64,000 nt of DNA, from positions 82,877,277-82,941,276 of the forward strand of contig OX421961.1 of NCBI GenBank assembly GCA_949128115.1, in the 5' to 3' direction. The notes below the pieces were generated by a model, which worked only from the letters and a program-made list of their open reading frames with translations, was not told where the DNA came from and ran no database searches. The translations under genes and the position numbers were made by a program. This document shows, piece after piece, positions 57,691 through 64,000 of the stretch. Position 1 is the stretch's first letter; each line of letters begins with the position of its first letter. This DNA is from Anaspis maculata. Taxonomy: Eukaryota > Arthropoda > Insecta > Coleoptera > Scraptiidae.

Positions 57691-58345
57691 GATTTATGAA
57701 GCATCAGTTCGTAAAGATTTACAAAAAATCAAATGTTGCTTGTTACCGTTTTTATTGTCCACCGATGTTGTACCCCTTGTAGCCAGGAGGTTAGTAACCA
57801 AAAATTGAATAAACCCTGCACTTTGTGACAAAAGCACGAAAGTTGGTAGGATGGGATGGCACAAAAAACTGCTTTTTCGATTGAGAAGGGGCATCTCGCA
57901 GATTTTTTTCTCAGGGGGCCCACGGGAGCTTTGAAATTTGGAAACCCTGGAACTCCTACGAAACAACTTTTTTATATCGTTATAGCTCATAAAGAGAAAA
58001 CGTATGACTATCATAAACCTTAATAGCATCAATCATCATGTCGCTGTCATTCTTTACACTTGAAAAACCAAAAGTCTTCGGCAAGTGAGAAGATTTTATT
58101 ATTTTTTCTTCCTTACAAGATCATGAAAAATTGGCACGATTGGTATCATTTTTAACATTCTGCATCAGCTCATTTCATTTATGAAGTCGAAATTGCAATA
58201 GTTTCGCTTTTGGGAGAATGACAGGCAAATAACTTGGCAATTTTGATTGCCCAGTTCAACAGCGTTTTTTTTTCTTCCAATATTCCCAATCGATATTACT
58301 GATTACATTACTAGGAAAAAATAGGTTGGACTGACCTGAAAATCT
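57690..58345 (-). repeat. Single-arm relative of the 19.4-21.6 kb foldback
   Basis: It shares AGTCTTCGGC, TTAATAGCATCA / CATGTCGCT and TCGATATTACTGATTACATTACTAG with the arms at 19690-20550 and 20965-21540. It lacks the 361-bp MITE and so gives the empty site for it, at about 57985-57995. The partner arm is missing. Confidence 0.6.
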
Positions 58346-58374
58346 GAAAATCTTTATATCGAGGGGCACATCTA

Positions 58375-59413
58375 CAGGGTGTTCGGGTTTGGCTATTACA
58401 AACTTTGAGGGATGATTTCCCTTCAAAAATAAAGCCGAAAGAACAGAAAACTCATGGTCCTAAAATGCTTCCTTAAAAAGATACAGGGTGTTAAAGTTGA
58501 CTTTTTTAAATGGTTTTTCCACCGTAACTTTTGAACCGTTGGACCGATTTCAATCAAATTTGAACCAAAGTTTAGTCAAATGAGTCTCCATCGAATAATA
58601 ATACCACAATTCATCAAACATTTCTGAGGGCGTAGATAATGGGGGACTGTCCCCTATTTTTGCCCCTATTTTTATCTACCTCAATTATTTTTAATTGTTA
58701 TTATTTTCAGATTCTACGTTCAATTTAGAAGAAAAAGTTACTCTTGCAAAATTTTGATTAGAGGCTTCGTTCCCGAGATATTTGGGTCTGAAACTTTGGA
58801 AAACGCCTCGAAATCACGACTTTCAAAGGCCTAAGAATTAAAATCCAAGAAAACTCATGATTCCTCAAATGGAATAAGTTTTCTAGGTCGCTTAGGTTAA
58901 TTTACTGCCATTTTCGGCTAAGAAACGAGGCGTTTTCGGAGAAAAACAATTTGGGCTCTGGAAAGTGGCGATTTCGAGATGTTTTCCAAAGTTTAAAAAT
59001 CAAATATCTTGGAAATGAAGCCTCTAATCAAAATTCTGCAAGAGTAACTTTTTCTTCTAAATCGAACGTAGAATCCGAAAATATCAACAATTCAAAAAAA
59101 TAATTAGGGGAGATAAAAATAGGGGCGAAAATAGGGGACAGTCCCCTATTATCCACGCCCCCAGGAATTTTCGATAAATGGTGGTATTATTATCCGATGG
59201 AGCTTCAGTTGACTAAACTTTGGTTCAAATTTGATCAAAATCGGTTTAACGGTTAAAAAGTTACGGTGAAAAAACGATTAAAAAAAGTTGACTTCAACAC
59301 CCTGTATCTTTTTAAGGAAGCATTTTAGGACCATGAGTTTTTTGTTCTTTCGACTTTATTTTTGAAGGGGAATCATCCCTCAAAGTTTGTAATAGCCAAA
59401 CCCGAACACCCTG
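58375..59413. mobile_element. Foldback element, 1039 bp, CAGGGTGTTCGGG termini
   Basis: The ends CAGGGTGTTCGGGTTTGGCT and inverted partner are flanked by TA. The arms pair for most of the length, including GGGGGACTGTCCCC / GGGGACAGTCCCC blocks and the GAGGCTTCGTT block also present in the 10670 foldback. It is inserted near the left end of a larger inverted-repeat element. Confidence 0.8.
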
Positions 59414-59784
59414 TATAACATACATTGGCAAATTTCTATCTTAGCCCCCTCGCCCCCATCCACCCCAGCTTTGAAATTTCAAATGACACCACCCATTTCG
59501 CGATACATCAAATTCAACAGAATTAAAATCTCTTTCTAAAAAAATATTTCTTAATTTTTAACCCCACCCCCCTTCTCCCTTAAATGCTCTGAGTGTCCAA
59601 TTTAATATTCTTGACCTCTCAATTCTCTTCAATGTAGTCAACGTCATACTGCACAGCATCGAAAGAGAAAATTTTCTATGGAAAAGTGCCACCCAAATTC
59701 ACCCCTTCGCTCCCCCCACCCCACCGTGAAAATCTAAAATGACAATACCTACTTTGTGACACATTAAATTGAAGAATTGAATTG

Positions 59785-59905
59785 TCGGCGGTACGGCATG
59801 GGTGGATATGCATACAGGCTACTATAACGAAAGTCAAGCATCGCCCGCAGAAGCCAGAACCTGGATGGGTGACTGGTGGATAGCTGGGCGCGAAGAGAGC
59901 GGACG
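59785..59905 (+). repeat. 5S rRNA-like stretch (possible SINE3 head)
   Basis: The order GAAAGTCAAGCATCG then AACCTGGATGGGTGAC matches the 5S rRNA A-box and C-box regions (in 5S: GAAGTTAAGCA and TTGGATGGGTGAC) with similar spacing. The first part keeps a weak trace (GGCATGGGTGGATATGCATAC). It is too diverged to be a working 5S gene and fits a 5S-headed SINE or a 5S pseudogene. It lies between the arms of the inverted-repeat element. Confidence 0.5.
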
Positions 59906-60562
59906 CAGCGTAGTGTACTTGTCCAAGGGGGCTCCATTACCTGTACACGCACATGAACGAGATGATTGTAGGTAGTAGCATAAATCCATAGTGCGTATAT
60001 ATATATATATAAATTGAAGAAAACTGAATAATCTCCCTGAACACAATTTATTAGGAATTTTTAAACCGCCCGTTTCCCTCCTAAAATACTCCAAATGTCC
60101 AATTAAATGGGGGAGGGGTTGAAAATTCAAAAAAAATTGTTTTTGAAAAGAGAATTTAATTTCCTTCAATTTGATGTATCACAAAGTGTGTGATATTTTG
60201 TTAAATTTTGAAGTTGAGGTGGGAGAGAGCAATGCAATGGGGTGAATTTGGGTGGCACTTTTTCCACTGAAAATTTTCTTCTTCGATGCTATCGAGGATG
60301 ATGCTGACTAAATTAAAAAGAATCGAGGGGCCCAGATTATTCAATGGGACACTCAGAGAATTTTTAGGGAGAGGGGAGTAGGGTTAAAGATTTTGAAAAT
60401 ATTTTTTTCGAAAAGAGAATTTGATTCTCTTCAATTTGATGTATAGCAAGGTAGGTAGTGTCATTTGAAATTTCAAAGTTGGGGTGAGTGGGGGCGAAGG
60501 GGCTGAATATAGAAATTTGCCAATGTATGTGTTGAATGTCCCCCTCGATATAAAAATCGACC

Positions 60563-61780
60563 TGTTTTTGCTTGAAGAAAATTTGACTAGGAATCGGTAG
60601 TTATTGCAGGTGGATAGTTTTCGAATGATCACCCGGTATAATGTATTAGTACATAATTATGTGTGATTTTGGGGTCTTTGATACAGTGAAAACACTATAT
60701 TGTGACAGTTTATCGGCAGGTGTTCTTGACATTAAGTTAGGAAGTGATAAGAGAATTCATGTTTCTATCTGAAATCTGTTGAAAAGCAAACGAGGTACAG
60801 CCAATTTCTTATTACCAGACGAAGCCCATATTGGCGCCTCCACCATATTTGCCTGCAGGAGGTATAACTCCATATCTTCACGAAGTCGCACACGGCAAAG
60901 TCTTTTCTGACTAGAGAATCCAATCCGAAGCAAAATTGATCCCGGGATTGAATGGATTGAATCCCAAAGAGAATGAAAGGATCCCGAAAATCGGGATCCG
61001 AGACTTGGAGGTACAATCCCGTCCGTGATCTTCGATAAAAAAATAATGCCACATGATGCCGTATCATTAGGTGCTTTCCTGAACTAAGTATTCTGAGCGA
61101 AGTTGTTAGTGGTATCTCACTTGCGCGCATGTGATTTCTCGCTTTTTCTCTCTCTAACTTAGATCAGATCAGTGAGTTTTGTGGTAAAAGGAAAGCACCT
61201 ATTCTCTTTTTTTGAGGTTAACGACATATTTCGGTGTCTGAGAACCTGAGAAGATGATGCCATTTTATAAGAATTTCGTATCGAAATAACTTTTCTCCGT
61301 GAATCCATGAGACAGAATGAGCGAACCTGGGTTGGAAGGCAGGGTCGGTTTATCGCGTCACAACTCATAACACGACGCGCCGCGCGAGTTATTACTATTG
61401 CTATTGTTTAGCGTTATTGTTATTTATTCATTGGTGGCCACAATTATTTGAATATTTTAAACACTAAGGTGTATACGAATCAAGGTCACATCGCAACTAC
61501 ACTACCGAATCAATCCCAAAAAATTTCGGGATTGGACAAGATAAAAATCGGGATTTTCAGGGTTCCTTTTTTTTCGGTATAGCGATTTCGGAATTTCCGG
61601 GATCAAAATTGGGTCGGGATTCTGGGACTGGATTCCCTATTTTGACCCTATGCCCCCGCACTAGTGTGTTGTACCTACACATCGGTGATAACATACCTAA
61701 TCCTAATCCTTATTTAGCTATTCCGTTTTTGAATAGTCTTTTCACTCATTATCGGTTTTTTGCATTGAACGTAAAATACG
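60563..61780. repeat. CCCGGGATT-rich repeat, hAT-related
   Basis: The words CCCGGGATTG, CGGGATCC and TCGGGATT recur at 60930-61020 and 61505-61640 in both orientations. They recall the subterminal repeats of the hAT-type element at 34881. I cannot define termini or a target duplication here. The frames in between show no recognisable product. Confidence 0.4.
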
Positions 61781-61783
61781 TAG

Positions 61784-62170
61784 TTGCAAGAAAAAGCGTT
61801 TGTTAGAAAGGTCAAAAACCTACTCTATGAAAAAAATTCCGACCAGACAGACGGGTTTGTTGAAAAAACTGTAAAAGATGACACACTGTTTTTATGCGCG
61901 TGGGTTAGATGGAATTATTTTACTTGTGCTTTGTTAGGTACTTTTCAAAATAAAGAGACCGCAAGTTTGAATATAAATTATGGGAGCTTTTCTAGTTCTG
62001 GCATCAGTGTGAATCACTTCAATTTGAGATCTATTTTGTTTGGGTTTTTTAATGTTCCAGGTAAGTACTTAAATCACGCCAAGGAACATCTTGAAACTGA
62101 AAATGTTTATATGAAGTTTTATCAAACTTATTATGAGGTTATGATTGATTATGAGGTAAAAAAAAGGTAA
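61784..62170 (+). CDS. Possible exon of an unknown gene
   Basis: A 128-codon open frame with ordinary composition (for example TLFLCAWVRWNYF and GISVNHFNLRSILFGFFNVP). The frame has no upstream ATG; a donor-like CAG|GTAAGT lies near 62060. This would fit an exon ending there. I recognise no family and have no partner exon, so it is tentative. Confidence 0.25.
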   Translation: MQEKAFVRKVKNLLYEKNSDQTDGFVEKTVKDDTLFLCAWVRWNYFTCALLGTFQNKETASLNINYGSFSSSGISVNHFNLRSILFGFFNVPGKYLNHAKEHLETENVYMKFYQTYYEVMIDYEVKKR

Positions 62171-62742
62171 GAGATTTTGATTGAAATTTCTTGAACAATT
62201 TGGAAATGGTTCTATTGTTATAGCCGTTGACTTCAGCTAGAAATTTAATTATGTTGAATTCTTTTTTGAAATTTATATCTGATAAAGGTATTTTGAAAAG
62301 TCGAAATAATGAGGTGTTTCTTGAACCATTAGTTCTCGAAATAATAGGCACTTCGTTTTTTTCAACTGCTCGAATGAGATAAACAAACAGGTTGGTGTAC
62401 GCTACTGCTACTGCTACGACTACTGCAACACTCGATTTCGTGCTTTGTGCAGGTCGCAAATGAATAAAAGTGTAAATAGTAATAATATATTTACTTGTAT
62501 TACCCTAATAAAATTACATACAATTGATACAAAAGCAGTTTCCCTCAACATGGGAATTTTGGTCTTGTTTATAAGTTAGTGTGCTAAGAGGAAAGTGATG
62601 GCGGTATCTTTGGTGAAATTTCAAACGTAATGATGGGAACCCCCCGCGTTTTTCACAGAAAGCTATCAAAACTGATAATTTGGTAGCTCAGAACAAATTA
62701 GAAACATTTTTTATAAGTCTTTGAGATCCCACACTATAAGAT

Positions 62743-62879
62743 CTACATGGCACTGAAGAGGAGGATGGCTAGGGCAGTGCCCAGTAAAGTTGAACCGTGG
62801 AATCCTGATGCTGAATTCTTTGGCTTTTCCGTGGGTTTTTCTTTCTTCATCGTTGAGTCTGGATTTGAAGCTGGTTGAA
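62743..62879 (-). CDS. Terminal exon, GPI-anchor-like C-terminus
   Basis: An acceptor (TTTTCGTTTCAG on -) precedes the exon. It reads through a Lys/Pro-rich hydrophilic linker (KKEKPTEKPK), then small residues (NSASGFHGS), then a hydrophobic tail (LLGTALAILLFSAM) and stop. That is the layout of a GPI-attachment signal. The upstream exons would lie at higher coordinates, partly beyond recognisable sequence. It could belong to a cell-surface protein. Confidence 0.4.
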
Positions 62880-63180
62880 CTGAAACGAAAATAAAAGTTG
62901 TGAACATTTTGCGTCTCATAATAATGGAACAGGAACAAAACAAACTTGCACAACTGTTACCCCCGACGGAAATTTCAGATGAAAATTTTATTTGCTTTCA
63001 TATTTTTCTATATGAGATAGTGGATCCTATATGATATCATATAAGCTATGAGATAATCACATTTAAGCTTTATATTAAGGAATTATTTTAATATGAGACA
63101 TCATAATACAATATATAAAGATAAAAATATAAAAGATATATACTCAAGTGTAGAGCGAGGTGTATAGTATAGTGTATAGT

Positions 63181-63378
63181 CTAAGTGTGTAAAATGTAGA
63201 AAACTTCATCGAATGATTTTTGTGATAGAAGTGTAGCTAAAATTGAGCTCACATTTCCTCGTTGAATTTCCAGACTGATCTTTTGTTTTAAAAATTCCGT
63301 CGACCGAGGTTCCTTGGTCTTGTCAAACATTTTTCGTCCAATTTCGGAAGCAAAAGCTTTTGCCGAATGTTGGAATGT
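63181..63378 (-). CDS. Exon-like frame beside a LINE tail
   Basis: Read on -, an open frame follows the LINE tail. It ends in a stop at 63181 and holds charged helical sequence (KFL-type words such as EFLKQKISLEIQRGN). I do not recognise the family. It may be the 3' exon of an unknown or transposon-derived gene into which the LINE inserted. Confidence 0.25.
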   Translation of the reverse strand, partial: TFQHSAKAFASEIGRKMFDKTKEPRSTEFLKQKISLEIQRGNVSSILATLLSQKSFDEVFYILHT

Positions 63379-64000
63379 ATTCAATCAATCAATCAATTTA
63401 TTTCATATAAACAACAGAAAAACATTGCAAATGTTCGTTAGAAAAAAATTGATAACAATCATAAACTATAGGTACTGATCACAATGTAAATGAATAAATT
63501 CTCAACAAATGCACAATCTTTACACTATTAAAATAGAGTATTATCTACATCACCACTGTTACATTACATACAGTAATGAACAGTGCTGAACAAGGTACTC
63601 CTTCAACCGAACTTTCAATTTCCCCAGCGGAAGGTGGCCAAACCCCGGGGGCATTTTATTTAGGAACTTGACTGCCATGTACCTCACATCCTGCTGAGTC
63701 CTGACCAGTCTATGATAATAAGGCACCCTCCATTCATTCCTGTGCCTTGTCTCATACGAATGGTAGTCACCGTTAAAAGCAGATGTCATATTTTCCTTAT
63801 TGAAATATACTATTGTTTGATAGATAAAAATAGTAGGCAGTGTCATCATTTCAAGTTTCTGAAAAAGTGGCTTGCAGTGTTCTCTGGCCTTTTTTGAAGC
63901 TATTACTCTGACTGTTTTCTTCTGAATTTTGAAAAGTCTCTCCACCTCACTTGAGGTACCCCAAAGCACTATTCCATAACACAATAAACTATAAAAATTG
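63379..64000 (-). mobile_element. Non-LTR retrotransposon, RT C-terminus, running off the right edge
   Basis: On -, the frame stops at 63559 and is open to the window edge. It reads CYGIVLWG, then IQKKTVRVIA, then HSYETRH and MAVKFLNKMP, which is the C-terminal region of a LINE reverse-transcriptase ORF. About 175 bp of 3' UTR follows, ending in an ATTG tetranucleotide run (63382-63398 on +, CAAT repeats). It belongs to the same broad group as the tails at 51059 and 41100. The RT core lies outside the window, so its activity cannot be judged. Confidence 0.85.

Larger units (their letters stand above)
58352..60562. mobile_element. Large inverted-repeat element with nested foldback
   Basis: The outer left end (TATATCGAGGGG near 58357) mirrors the outer right end (CCCCCTCGATATA near 60541). 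The arms 59415-59600 and 60370-60530 pair through CCAATGTATG, GGGGGCGAAGG and TTTGAAATTTCAAA blocks. The left end is split from its arm by the foldback 58375..59413. The centre holds a TA run (about 59996-60012) and a 5S-like stretch. Confidence 0.55.

Noticed and set aside
1..64000. Bacterial-type systems, CRISPR arrays, phage or defence islands
   Set aside because: No direct-repeat/spacer array, no operons and no prokaryotic gene families; all supported genes have spliceosomal introns.

Overview
This window is eukaryotic nuclear DNA and looks like an arthropod, most likely an insect. It has GT-AG introns, a Lasp gene with the animal LIM-nebulin-SH3 layout, very large repeat-filled introns, and a high density of short non-autonomous transposons, foldback elements and non-LTR retrotransposon remnants. 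I cannot name the species. A repeat-rich hemipteran-type genome is only a guess. There is no operon structure, no bacterial feature and no CRISPR array.

Four genes are supported by open, phase-consistent exons. (1) Lasp on +, 439..15860, four coding exons and 345 aa, with a repeat-packed 11-kb second intron. (2) A coiled-coil gene on -, 25415..17535, which I assign to the CCDC13 family. (3) A small two-exon tail-anchored-like membrane protein on +, 33739..34552, 124 aa, not recognised. (4) A FIRRM (C1orf112) homologue on +, 45868..56365, 13 predicted exons and 825 aa, with a 4.8-kb intron occupied by a giant foldback, a LINE tail and a MITE. Near the right edge there are weak exon-like pieces (61784..62170, 62743..62879, 63181..63384) and a LINE reverse-transcriptase tail that runs off the window.

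Most of the rest is mobile DNA, and much of it is nested so that one copy shows the pre-insertion site of another. Examples are: PIF/Harbinger-like MITEs with TTA/TAA target duplications (2298, 26965, 43549, and a second family at 52295); a 361-bp TA-flanked MITE present twice (19863, 41296); two hAT-type elements with perfect 8-bp duplications (21968..22177 and 34881..36325); a 520-bp solo LTR with a 5-bp duplication (46822..47341); three LINE reverse-transcriptase remnants; and at least six foldback elements of 0.1 to 1 kb that end in CAGGGTG-like termini and sit on TA.

Tandem structures include two arrays of a roughly 115-bp unit in Lasp intron 2 carrying repeated GCCGCCATCTTGG motifs, and a roughly 260-bp GC-rich array at 28.25-30.3 kb. 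Two stretches resemble 5S rRNA, and one large inverted repeat carries a tRNA-like module in each arm. The genes show no evident joint pathway. Lasp is a cytoskeletal adaptor, CCDC13 is centrosome/cilium linked, and FIRRM acts in recombination control.
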